From: Streptomyces sp. NBC_01255
GTDB taxonomy: Bacteria; Actinomycetota; Actinomycetes; Streptomycetales; Streptomycetaceae
Direction: 5' to 3'
Length of the DNA: 64,000 nt
NCBI RefSeq assembly: GCF_036226445.1
Contig: NZ_CP108474.1
Span: forward strand, 558,001-622,000
A program made the translations under genes and the position numbers. Below the pieces are notes generated by a model. The model was not told the DNA's origin and did no database searches. It saw nothing but the letters and a program-made list of their open reading frames with translations. Below, one piece after another: positions 55,787 to 63,628 of the stretch (position 1 is the first letter of the stretch; each line of letters starts with the position of its first letter).

Positions 55787-57217
55787 TCAGCGCCCGGCCG
55801 TGGAAGGGGGGCACCCCGGCAGCGCCGGCCGGTCCTTCGTGCGTACGGCGGGGAGCCAGGCCGCGGGGTGCGTGGAGCCGTCCCTGAGCCGGACGCGGAA
55901 CCAGAGCGTGGACTGCAGGCCCGCCTCGTCCACGATGGGCTGTCCGTCGGGCAGCCGGCAGTCGGCGGTGAGGGCGTCGCCGTGCCACACCCGGGTCGTG
56001 ACGACGTTGTCCGCGGCGTACGGCCCCTGGGGATCGATCGCCAGGCCCAGACTGCACTGCGGGTCCCGGTCGGCCCGGTCCTGGCAGCCCCGCTCGGCGT
56101 TGAAGACCGTGAGCGTGCCGACCGCACGGCCGGGCCCCGCGGACGCGCCCTCCCGCACCGCGTCCGACCAGAGGGTCGCGCCGGCGGTCCCGCAGAGCGC
56201 GGCGGCGAGGACCGCGGCCCGGGCCACGCCCCGCAGCCGTCGCGCCCCGGTGTCGCCCGTCCCCTCCCGGGCGGCGATGCGGGCGAGCAGACTCTCGGCC
56301 GTGTGCGGGGCGCGTGCCGCGTGCGTCGGGGCCAGGCAGTCGGCGGCCAGTGCGCGCCAGAACGGCGGCACCGCGAGGTCCATGCGCAGCGGCGCACGCC
56401 CCTCGCCGTACTCCTGCACGGCGGCGCCCCGCGCCACGGGCGTGGCGCCGGGGAACGGTGAGGCACCGGAGGCGAACACCTCGTGGACGACGACACCCAG
56501 GGCCCAGATGTCGGCACTCGGCCGGACCTGCACGCCCAGCTCCCCCAGCGGTGCCCTCCACCGTTCGGGCGGAAGGTAGTCCAGGGTGCCCATGGGAGGT
56601 ACGTACCCGTGCGTCCCGGTCAGCTCCGTGGCGAGGCCGAAGTCGGAGAGTTTCACGGACCCGTCCCTGCCCAGCAGGATGTTCTCCGGCTTCAGGTCGG
56701 CGTGCACCCAGCCCGACCGGTGGAGATGGGCCAGGCCCTCGCAGATCCCCGCGATCAGACGGCCGCGATCGGCCTCGGACACGCCCGCGTCGAGGAGTTC
56801 GCGCAGACTCCCGGCGGCCCGCTCCATGACCAGCACGATCGCGCCGTCCACGGCCGGCAGGTCCGGTGCGGAGAGGACGAAGGACTCCCGGAGACCGATC
56901 AGGCGGGGATGTCCGGCCCTGCGCCCGAGTTCGACCTCGCGGTGGGCGGATTCCACGATCCTGCGTGCCTGGCGCGGCGCGAGCCCCGCGGTGGGCATGA
57001 TCTTGAGCGCGACGTCCGTGACACCCGACGACCGGCCCTCGCGAACCCGGACGGGACCGTCCTGCGGCGCGTCGGCCGGCCGGGCCGCGTACACCGTGGA
57101 CCAGCCTCCGGCCCCGATCAGCTCGGTGACCACCCAGTCCCCCGCCCGGTAGCCGGGCGGGAGCAGGTCCGTGGGGTCGTGTCCCGTGGCGTCGCCCGGG
57201 CCGCCCTGCGGGGTCAT
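55787..57217 (-). CDS. Transmembrane Ser/Thr protein kinase (PknB-like, non-RD)
   Basis: 476 residues. Kinase domain about 25-310: glycine loop GAGGWSTVY, Lys72 (VALKIM), catalytic loop HADLKPEN (Asp174), DFGLA (Asp192), PPERW. The HRD arginine is alanine, so it is a non-RD kinase that may not need activation-loop phosphorylation. One transmembrane helix (about 336-355, VARAAVLAAALCGTAGATLW) leads to an external domain of about 115 residues with four cysteines and no PASTA repeats; the ligand is unknown. The start overlaps the FHA gene stop as ATGA, so the FHA protein is a likely partner or substrate. Confidence 0.9.
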   Translation of the reverse strand: MTPQGGPGDATGHDPTDLLPPGYRAGDWVVTELIGAGGWSTVYAARPADAPQDGPVRVREGRSSGVTDVALKIMPTAGLAPRQARRIVESAHREVELGRRAGHPRLIGLRESFVLSAPDLPAVDGAIVLVMERAAGSLRELLDAGVSEADRGRLIAGICEGLAHLHRSGWVHADLKPENILLGRDGSVKLSDFGLATELTGTHGYVPPMGTLDYLPPERWRAPLGELGVQVRPSADIWALGVVVHEVFASGASPFPGATPVARGAAVQEYGEGRAPLRMDLAVPPFWRALAADCLAPTHAARAPHTAESLLARIAAREGTGDTGARRLRGVARAAVLAAALCGTAGATLWSDAVREGASAGPGRAVGTLTVFNAERGCQDRADRDPQCSLGLAIDPQGPYAADNVVTTRVWHGDALTADCRLPDGQPIVDEAGLQSTLWFRVRLRDGSTHPAAWLPAVRTKDRPALPGCPPSTAGR

Positions 57218-58020
57218 CGCGGCCCCTGCCGCTCCCGCCCGCCGCCGGCCAGGGACGGCAGCAGCGCGAGGTGTTCCTCCCGTACGAGCCCGAACCGCAG
57301 CGCGAGCCCGACGATCTCCTCGCGTTTGCCGTTGCGGCGCTCGCCCTTGCCGGGTTCGTGGGCGTCCGGGACGCCGATGCGCAGCTTCTCCTCGGCGAGG
57401 TAGTCGATGTGCGAGCTGATCGCCCGGGCGGTCAGCGTGCCGCCGGTGACGTGCCCCCTCAGTCGCTCGACGATCTGGGGCGTGGTCGGGACCGCCACGC
57501 GGGACTGGTCGCGCAGGCGAGGCTCGCAGAGCGCGACGAGGACGAGGAAGTACGTGGCCGACTCGTCCAGGGAGTACGCGGTGACCGTGCGGCTGCCCCA
57601 GGGAACGCCCATCGCCTCCGGGTCCAGATAGACGTGGTCGGGCGCGAACACCTGGAAGGAGACCGTGAGGTCTCCGCGCGTGGGCAGCACCACACGCGAG
57701 AACTCGAACGGGACGGGCGCCCCGACGCGCCGCGGCGGGACCCTCAGGTACTCACCGGCCCCCTCGGGGTTCTCCACCAGATAGCAGTGGGTGGTGCTGT
57801 GGTTCGTCAGCTGCCAGTGGTCGTCGGTCGCGCGGATCTCGCCGGCGAGCCGGGAGATCGCCGCGTCGGCCAGTCGGAGTTCCACCGGGGTCGTCTCGGA
57901 GCCCCGTCCGAAGCGGGCGACCTGGCCGGGGCCGAGCCGTAACGTGACCGCGTCGGCACACGGTTCGCCGCCGTCGGCGCCACCGTTCCCCTGCGGCAGA
58001 TGGACGACTACGCCGCTCAC
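57214..58020 (-). CDS. FHA-domain protein with a C-terminal HTH-like region, TTA codon
   Basis: 268 residues. An FHA fold at the N-terminus (about 25-110): VARFGRGSE, ADAAISRLAGEI, WQLTNHS, with the phosphothreonine-binding Gly-Arg, Ser-Arg and Asn in order. The C-terminal half (about 160-250) is helical and resembles the winged-helix part of FHA regulators (TPQIVERLRGHVTGG, ISSHIDYLAEEKLRIG). It probably binds a phosphothreonine on the coupled kinase. GTG 58020 is chosen because AGGGGGAG lies just upstream; GTG 58071 has no such site. Codon 27 is TTA (57942-57940), which would tie the kinase operon to bldA. Confidence 0.86.
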   Translation of the reverse strand: MSGVVVHLPQGNGGADGGEPCADAVTLRLGPGQVARFGRGSETTPVELRLADAAISRLAGEIRATDDHWQLTNHSTTHCYLVENPEGAGEYLRVPPRRVGAPVPFEFSRVVLPTRGDLTVSFQVFAPDHVYLDPEAMGVPWGSRTVTAYSLDESATYFLVLVALCEPRLRDQSRVAVPTTPQIVERLRGHVTGGTLTARAISSHIDYLAEEKLRIGVPDAHEPGKGERRNGKREEIVGLALRFGLVREEHLALLPSLAGGGRERQGPR

Positions 58021-58526
58021 GCTCCCCCTCTTCCTCCCGTCGCGGTGCCGGACGAGCGGAACGATACTCACGAGTCAGGAGAGTTCACCGGCGCGCTTCG
58101 GCCACTTCGGGCCGGAGGGACCGCGGTGGCCGGAGGCCCGCCGGAGCGGCGCGCGGAAACCGCCGCAGTCATCCGCCCCTGGGCCCCGGCCGACACGTGC
58201 CGCGAAGAGCGTGCCCTGTGACCCAGGACACCTCCACGTCGGCGTGGGTCGGCGATTTGATGTCGTTTTCGGCCGTCTGCCGCACCGATCGGCCGAGAAT
58301 TTCGCACCGAGGCGAGCGAGACGGGCTGCCGACGGCCGCGCCCGGGGGCAGCGGACCCACCCTCGCACCCGACCGCGCATGCCGTGTCACGCCCCGTGCA
58401 AGGTGGGAAAGGTCACCGCGCCCGGAGGGGACGCGTGGCGATCCGGGCCGTTCGTGACGCGATCGAACCGCCCATTCACCGACTTCACGTGGCGAGATCC
58501 GCACATGGAGCGCGGCGCGGTCCGAC
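58021..58526. other. Intergenic region between the FHA gene and the glycosidase-propeller gene
   Basis: About 500 bases with no supported gene. Several short open frames exist, including one of 86 codons at 58197-58457, but their codon use and composition are not convincing. An A/T-richer patch around 58255-58300 with TCGGCCG/CGGCCGA arms (58269-58275, 58290-58296) may hold the FHA-kinase promoter. Confidence 0.5.
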
Positions 58527-60554
58527 TCAGAGAGCGGGACTGCCCGACACGAGGGGCGCGACCCTGCGGTCGCCGAACTCCGCCCACGGTCGCCACCCGC
58601 CGCTCGGCAATGCCTGGACACGGGTCCGTACCCGGCCCTCGCCGGTGACGGCGAAGACGTGCATCCGGCCGGTGGCGTCGAGCGCCGCCGAGGGGGTGGC
58701 CGCGAGCCTGATCCCCGGTTCGCCGAACTCGCCGCCGGGATCCCAGTTCCCGCCGGGCGTGACCTGCCAGCGGTGGCTGAGCCGGGCGCCGCCGGGAGTG
58801 AGGGAGAACGCCTCCAGCCGGCCGTCGGCGTTGGCGGCGATCGCCGGGGCGGCGGCACTCCAGCCGAACAGCGGCTGCCACCCGTCCCAGCCGCCACTCG
58901 GCACGGCCTGGCGCCGGGAGAACGTCCCCACGCCGGACGGTCCGATCGCGGCGATGGTCAGTCGGCCGGTACCGTCCCTGGCCGTCCGCGGCGCGGCACC
59001 GGCCGCGGTGCCGAAGGAGTGCCACGCGCCGGTCCAGGCGCCGTTGGGGGCCTCCTGCCACCGGTGCCGGATGCCGGAGCCGCCGGCCGCCAGGACGAAC
59101 ACCTCCAGTCGGCCGTCGGCGTTGGCCGCGACCACCGGCGGGGCGCCCGCCGCTCCGCCGAAGCCGGGTTCCCACGCCTCCCAGGCCCGCGATCCGGGCG
59201 ACCACTGCCGCCGCCGTGCGAAGGAGGCGGCGCCGGGGCTCGACGCGACGACCTCCAGTCGGCCGTCGGCGTTACGGGCGACGGCGGGGGCGGCGCCGGC
59301 GGGACCGCCGAACTCCTCCCAGTCGTGCCAGCCGCCGTCCGGGCGCTGCACGCGGTGATGCAGGTTCAGGCCGCCGGGAGCGAGGGAGAACACCTCCAGC
59401 CTGCCGTCGGTGTTGCGCCCCAGCGTGGGAACCGCACCGGCCGGCCCCCCGAAGGTCTCCCACTCCGACCAGATGTCGGTGTTCGGGTCGAGCTGGACGC
59501 GCCGCAGCATCGAACGGTCGGCGGCGTCCAGCGCGAACACCGTCAGCCGGCCGTCGACGTCGAGGCCCGCCACCGGGTTGTCCGGGCTCTGCCACGGAGG
59601 TGGTGTGTCCCGCCAGTGCAGGGGCGCGACGTACAGCCCTTGCCCGAACCAGCCCGCGGCGCTGGCGTACCACTCCTCCCCGTCGGTGAACACCTCCACC
59701 GCGTGGCCCGGTACATGCCCCGCGTGGCCGGTGAGGTCGAAGTGGAACGGATCGCGCGACGCCAGTACGTCGGTGCCCTCGTAGCCGTTGCGCGGCCCGA
59801 TGAACAGGTAGTACCAGCCGTCCCGTTCGACGACGTACGGCGACTCGGTGACCGAGACGGTCGTGTCCGTGCTCGCGTCGGTGAACGCGACGCCCGGCTC
59901 GCTCCAGCGCAGCAGGTCGGCGGACCGGCGGTAGGCCACGACATGGTGGCCGTCGTTCGTGCCCGAGAGTTCGGTGTAGTACATGACCCACTCGTCGCCG
60001 ACCCGCAGGACCATCGGGTCGCGCGCCGCGATCCCCCGGAACAGAGGCCCGGACGGTTCGCGGGTCCAGGTGAACAGGTCGGTGGAGGTGGCGAGGTTGA
60101 TCGCGGCGCCGCTCGCTCCGCCGGCGGCGTAGAACATTCGGTACAGGCCGCCCGCCTCGACGACGTGCGGCGCCCAGAGGTGTTCCTCGCCGAAGTAGGA
60201 CGGTGCGACGGTGAGGGCGTCGGCGTGGGTGGTCCAGGGGCCGTGCGGGGTGGGCGCGGAGGCGTGGGCGAAGGCGATCTCGGCCGAGCTGTCCGGGGAT
60301 TCGCCGGGCGGCGCGCTGTCCCCGACGATCCCGAACAGGTGCCAGCGTCCCCGGGCCTTGATCAGCGTGTGGTCGTTGAGGTAGCGCGGTCCGGTGACGG
60401 TGGAGGGGTCGTAGACGCGGGCGAACGGCCCCGCGCCGATCCACCGAGGGGCTGCGACGGCCTCGGCGGTCGTGGCCCGGGCTGCACCCGGGAACGCGAA
60501 CGCGCCGGCCGCGGTGGCACCCCGCAGCAGGTTCCGTCTGCTGATCGGAAGCAT
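58527..60554 (-). CDS. Tat-exported GH43/GH32-like glycosidase with seven-repeat PLL-like propeller
   Basis: 675 residues. Tat signal SRRNLLRGA at the very start. Residues about 40-330 are a five-bladed GH43/GH32/GH68-type fold: NDHTLIKARGRWHLFG, EHLWAPHVVEAGGLYRMFY (shortened), AARDPMVLRVGDEWVMYYT and VTESPYVVERDGWYYLF supply plausible acidic catalytic residues. From about 345 to the end are seven repeats with DGRLEVFS and W-W-GG spacing, a more divergent version of the propeller in the lysozyme-like and M23 proteins. The sugar substrate cannot be read. GGAGA precedes the ATG. It lies 82 bases after the M23 gene and is probably the last gene of that operon. Confidence 0.86.
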   Translation of the reverse strand: MLPISRRNLLRGATAAGAFAFPGAARATTAEAVAAPRWIGAGPFARVYDPSTVTGPRYLNDHTLIKARGRWHLFGIVGDSAPPGESPDSSAEIAFAHASAPTPHGPWTTHADALTVAPSYFGEEHLWAPHVVEAGGLYRMFYAAGGASGAAINLATSTDLFTWTREPSGPLFRGIAARDPMVLRVGDEWVMYYTELSGTNDGHHVVAYRRSADLLRWSEPGVAFTDASTDTTVSVTESPYVVERDGWYYLFIGPRNGYEGTDVLASRDPFHFDLTGHAGHVPGHAVEVFTDGEEWYASAAGWFGQGLYVAPLHWRDTPPPWQSPDNPVAGLDVDGRLTVFALDAADRSMLRRVQLDPNTDIWSEWETFGGPAGAVPTLGRNTDGRLEVFSLAPGGLNLHHRVQRPDGGWHDWEEFGGPAGAAPAVARNADGRLEVVASSPGAASFARRRQWSPGSRAWEAWEPGFGGAAGAPPVVAANADGRLEVFVLAAGGSGIRHRWQEAPNGAWTGAWHSFGTAAGAAPRTARDGTGRLTIAAIGPSGVGTFSRRQAVPSGGWDGWQPLFGWSAAAPAIAANADGRLEAFSLTPGGARLSHRWQVTPGGNWDPGGEFGEPGIRLAATPSAALDATGRMHVFAVTGEGRVRTRVQALPSGGWRPWAEFGDRRVAPLVSGSPAL

Positions 60555-60636
60555 GGGCGTCTCCAGACGGACCGCGCGGCCGGCCGTGCCGTGGGGCTCG
60601 GCCGACCGCGGGTCGTGTGTGTGGCGATCGGAAGGG

Positions 60637-62175
60637 TCAGTCGAGGGAGGGGCCTGCGGTGCTGTTGACCCAGACCCATGCGGACCAGGTGGAGAAGCCG
60701 GTCTGCCATCGGTGGTAGGTGCCGGCGCGACTGGTGCCGAAGACCTCGATCCGCCCGTCGGCGTTGGAGGCGGCGGTGACTTCGGTGCCGCCGCCGCCGA
60801 AGGCCTCCCACGCGCTGTACGGCGCGTTCACCGCGGTCTGCCAGGCGTGCACGGCCGTGTCGCCGTTCATGGCGAAGACCTCGACGCGGCCGTCCGCCGT
60901 GCGCGCGCTGCTGAGCTGGGCGTTCGCGGGGCCGCCGGTGGATTCCCAGCCCGACCACGTGGTGGGACCTGTCTGGTACCGGTGGAAGACGCCGGCCGGG
61001 CCGGAGGCGAAGACCTCGATCCGGCCGTCGGCGTTGTGGTCGACGGTGAGGTCGTGACCGCCACCGCCGAAGTCGTCCCACGAGGACCAGCCGCCGTTCG
61101 GGGCCGTCTGGTACAGGTGCTGGAAGGTGCTGCCGTTGAGGGCGAACACCTCAAGGCGGCCGTCGGGCGACTTCTCCATCTCGATGCGGCTGTCGGCGGG
61201 CCCGCCGCCCGTCGGTTCCCACGGCGACCAGCCGCCGTTCGGGGTCAGCTGGTACCGGTGGAAGACGCCGACCGGGCCGGAGGCGAAGACCTCGATGCGC
61301 CCGTCGGCGTTGACGCCGGCCGCGATGTCACGACCGCCGCCGCCGAAGTCCTCCCAGGCGGACCAACCGCCCGACGGGGAGAGCTGGTAGCGGTGCCGGA
61401 AGGTGTTCCCGTTGATCGCGAACATCTCCAGGCGGCCGTCCGCGTTGGGAGCGATCGCGAGCTCGGCGTTGCCGGGACCGCCGGTCTGCTCCCACTCCGA
61501 CCAGTTACGGTTCGCCTCCTGCTGCCAGGCGTGCTGGACGCCGTCCGCGCCGGCGGCGAACACCTCCAGGCGGCCGTCCGCCGACCGCGCCGACACCACC
61601 CGGCCCGACTCCACCGGGTACACCAGGGGCTTGGGCCGTGGACCACTGCCGGGGATGCAGGGCAGCACCACGCCGCCCTCCGCGAGGTAGACCTCGGGGT
61701 CGAGTCCGTTCGAATTGTTCGGGACCCCCGCCCAGATCCGCAGATGGAGGTGGGGGCCGGTCGAGTTGCCCTCGGAGCCCATCAGGGCGATCCGCTGGCC
61801 GGCCACCACACGGTCGCCGGCCGAGACGTCCCGCTGGTACATGTGCCCGTACTCGGAGGTCCTCCCGTCCGGATGCAGGATGCGGATCCACTGGCCGTAG
61901 TCACTGGCGTATCCCGAGATGGTCACCTCGCCGTCGCCCACGGCGTAGATCGGCGTCCCGGTGTCGTTGGCGATGTCGACGCCGTTGTGACCGGGGTGGA
62001 AGGGCTGGTTCACGAAGCCGGCGGCCGGGCACGCCGAGGCCGAGCCGGCGGTCCCGGCCGTGGCCGTGGTCGGGGCCGCAGCCGTGGCCGGGGCCGCGGC
62101 CGGCAGCAACGGCAGAAGAGCCGCTGTCGCCGCGACCACACAGTTCAGCGCGCGTCGGGACAGTCCGAGAAGCAC
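60637..62175 (-). CDS. Secreted M23 endopeptidase with seven-repeat PLL-like propeller
   Basis: 512 residues. Signal peptide (SRRALNCVVAATAALLPLLP, cut near ATA-AA). LytM/M23 domain about 50-165 with all zinc ligands and catalytic His: H-x3-D in GHNGVDI, and HLHLRIW. It should cleave peptidoglycan cross-bridges or stem peptides. From about 195 come seven repeats (ADGRLEVFAAG, ADGRLEMFAIN, ADGRIEVFASG and so on), the same propeller as in the lysozyme-like protein, with near-identical final blades (ADGRIEVFGTS). GTG 62175 has AAGGAG six bases upstream. It follows the esterase gene by 68 bases, so the esterase promoter may serve both. Confidence 0.91.
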   Translation of the reverse strand: MLLGLSRRALNCVVAATAALLPLLPAAAPATAAAPTTATAGTAGSASACPAAGFVNQPFHPGHNGVDIANDTGTPIYAVGDGEVTISGYASDYGQWIRILHPDGRTSEYGHMYQRDVSAGDRVVAGQRIALMGSEGNSTGPHLHLRIWAGVPNNSNGLDPEVYLAEGGVVLPCIPGSGPRPKPLVYPVESGRVVSARSADGRLEVFAAGADGVQHAWQQEANRNWSEWEQTGGPGNAELAIAPNADGRLEMFAINGNTFRHRYQLSPSGGWSAWEDFGGGGRDIAAGVNADGRIEVFASGPVGVFHRYQLTPNGGWSPWEPTGGGPADSRIEMEKSPDGRLEVFALNGSTFQHLYQTAPNGGWSSWDDFGGGGHDLTVDHNADGRIEVFASGPAGVFHRYQTGPTTWSGWESTGGPANAQLSSARTADGRVEVFAMNGDTAVHAWQTAVNAPYSAWEAFGGGGTEVTAASNADGRIEVFGTSRAGTYHRWQTGFSTWSAWVWVNSTAGPSLD

Positions 62176-62243
62176 GGAAGGCTCCTTCTCTGTGATCGTC
62201 CGGGGATGGGCGGAGGACGGACGTGGAGCGGGGCGAGTGCCGC

Positions 62244-63233
62244 TCACGCCCTCCGCAGGCGGCCGATGATGCCGTCGATGTCGCGCTGCATCATGTCGTG
62301 GCGGATGAAGTGGCCGCCGGGCAGCTCGTACCACTCGTGCGGGATTCCCGCGCCGCCGAGAAGGGACCGGAACTCCCGCTGACCCGCGAGAACCTGGGTC
62401 TCGTTGACCGTGTCGAACCAGTTGATCGGGTCGGGGCTGGTGCCGGCGACGAGGAAGACCCGCTTGTGCCGGTAACTCTCGATCCGCTGGACCGGGTTGT
62501 CCGCGCTGACGCGGGCCTCGTCCCAGAACGGCGCGCCGTAGATCGTGCCGCCGCCCAGGTCCAGGGCCGCGGCGGAGGCGTTGGCCCAGTGCCCCACGAG
62601 GCCGCCTTCCCGGCGCAGGCTGGCCGGGCCGGAGTGGGCGCTCACGGAGGCGAAGTGGCCGTAGTACTTGGCGGCGTACTTCAGCGCGCCGAAGCCGCCC
62701 ATCGAGAAGCCGGACACGGCACGGCCGTCGTACTCGGCGTACGTACGGAAGTTCGCGTCTATCCACGGGATCAGCTGCGCGATGTGGAAGTGCTCCCAGT
62801 TCCGCGGGCCGACGTTGGAACTCACGGGGTTGGAGTACCAGCCCGCGTGCCCGCCGTCGGGCATGACGACGATGATCGGCTTGCCGGCGGTCCAGGCACG
62901 GATGCCCTCGCGGTCGAACGTGATGAAGTCCTGGTCCGTGCCGCCACCGTGGAAGAGGTAGAGCACCGGGTACCTGCGCCCGCTCCAGTGGTAGTCGTCG
63001 GGGAGGAGCACGTTGACCGCGGGGTTCCAGCCGATCGCACTGGTCGAGAACCGGTAGTACCACATGCGGTGGTCGGCCTCGTTGTGGTCCACGATGTGCA
63101 GACCGAAGCCGTCACCGGCGGCCGACGCCGGCGCCGCCGCCCCCAGGACGCCTGCGGCACCCAGGGTCATCGCCGCCGAAAGACCACCGGCGGTCTTGAG
63201 GATGTTCCTGCGAGTGGGGTGCTGCGCGCTCAA
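62244..63233 (-). CDS. Exported alpha/beta-hydrolase esterase (esterase D/antigen 85-like)
   Basis: 329 residues. Tat-type signal TRRNILKTAGG with a cut near ASAAG. Alpha/beta-hydrolase fold of PF00756: YPVLYLFHGGG (oxyanion), nucleophile Ser near 178 in SGFSMGGFGALK, and C-terminal His in ELPGGHFIRHD. Relatives include feruloyl and acetyl-xylan esterases, S-formylglutathione hydrolase and mycolyltransferases; with glycosidase and wall-lytic neighbours a polysaccharide-ester substrate is plausible. The start is TTG 63233, supported by GGAGG five bases upstream. Its promoter has the third copy of the TCCGGA element. Confidence 0.9.
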   Translation of the reverse strand: MSAQHPTRRNILKTAGGLSAAMTLGAAGVLGAAAPASAAGDGFGLHIVDHNEADHRMWYYRFSTSAIGWNPAVNVLLPDDYHWSGRRYPVLYLFHGGGTDQDFITFDREGIRAWTAGKPIIVVMPDGGHAGWYSNPVSSNVGPRNWEHFHIAQLIPWIDANFRTYAEYDGRAVSGFSMGGFGALKYAAKYYGHFASVSAHSGPASLRREGGLVGHWANASAAALDLGGGTIYGAPFWDEARVSADNPVQRIESYRHKRVFLVAGTSPDPINWFDTVNETQVLAGQREFRSLLGGAGIPHEWYELPGGHFIRHDMMQRDIDGIIGRLRRA

Positions 63234-63351
63234 CGTGACCTCCAGGTAGGGAGCATGACGATGAGTCCGGAAGCGGTGCGGGACCCATGCCGCGCGCCGC
63301 TTCGGACCGTGCCGGCGCCGTCTGTCCGGGCCGGGCGAACGTGAGGTCTGG

Positions 63352-63402
63352 ACCGTAGCAACGGGCGCGCGCGGGGAGACTCCGGAAGATTGCGGACTGA
63401 CA
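63352..63402 (-). promoter_or_regulatory. Esterase promoter with TCCGGA-type direct-repeat element
   Basis: On the minus strand: TGTCAGTCCGCA, three bases, TTCCGGA (start of element 63402, end 63377), 19 bases, then TACGGT (63357-63352). It matches the other two elements at 17 of 26 positions, including TGTCA, TCCG and TTCCGGA with the same 10-bp repeat period. The leader to the TTG start is about 115 bases, longer than in the other two. Confidence 0.55.
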
Positions 63403-63545
63403 GACGGGGGCCGCGTCGGCTAGGCGCTCCTTCCGATGCTCCTCGGACATCGCAAACGCCTCAATCGCGGCGATCCGGTCTCGGCAGTGGACACCGTTTC
63501 CGTTGCGGGCCGGTCAATCTGGCCGAAACACTTCCCGCACGATGC

Positions 63546-63567
63546 GACATGTGAAATTTTACATGTC
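63546..63567. promoter_or_regulatory. 22-bp near-perfect palindrome upstream of the right-edge gene
   Basis: GACATGT, GAAATTTT, ACATGTC: outer arms are perfect, and the centre AAATTT is itself symmetric, leaving one mismatched pair in 22 bases. It lies about 60 bases before the ATG at 63629, a typical operator place. Confidence 0.65.
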
Positions 63568-63628
63568 ACACATCAGTCGCCCGTGTGTCCCCCGCACGTG
63601 GCCACAACGGCCCCGGAGGCCCCCACAG

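Larger units (their letters stand above)
63234..63628. other. Divergent intergenic region at the right end
   Basis: It holds the esterase promoter (element at 63352-63402) and, nearer the right-hand gene, a 22-bp palindrome at 63546-63567. The A/T-rich stretch 63540-63570 stands out from its surroundings. I see no gene. Confidence 0.6.

Noticed and set aside
58197..58457. An 86-codon plus-strand frame as a possible RiPP precursor or small protein
   Set aside because: It has scattered Cys and Ser/Thr but no convincing leader/core pattern, no modification enzyme nearby, and ordinary background composition.
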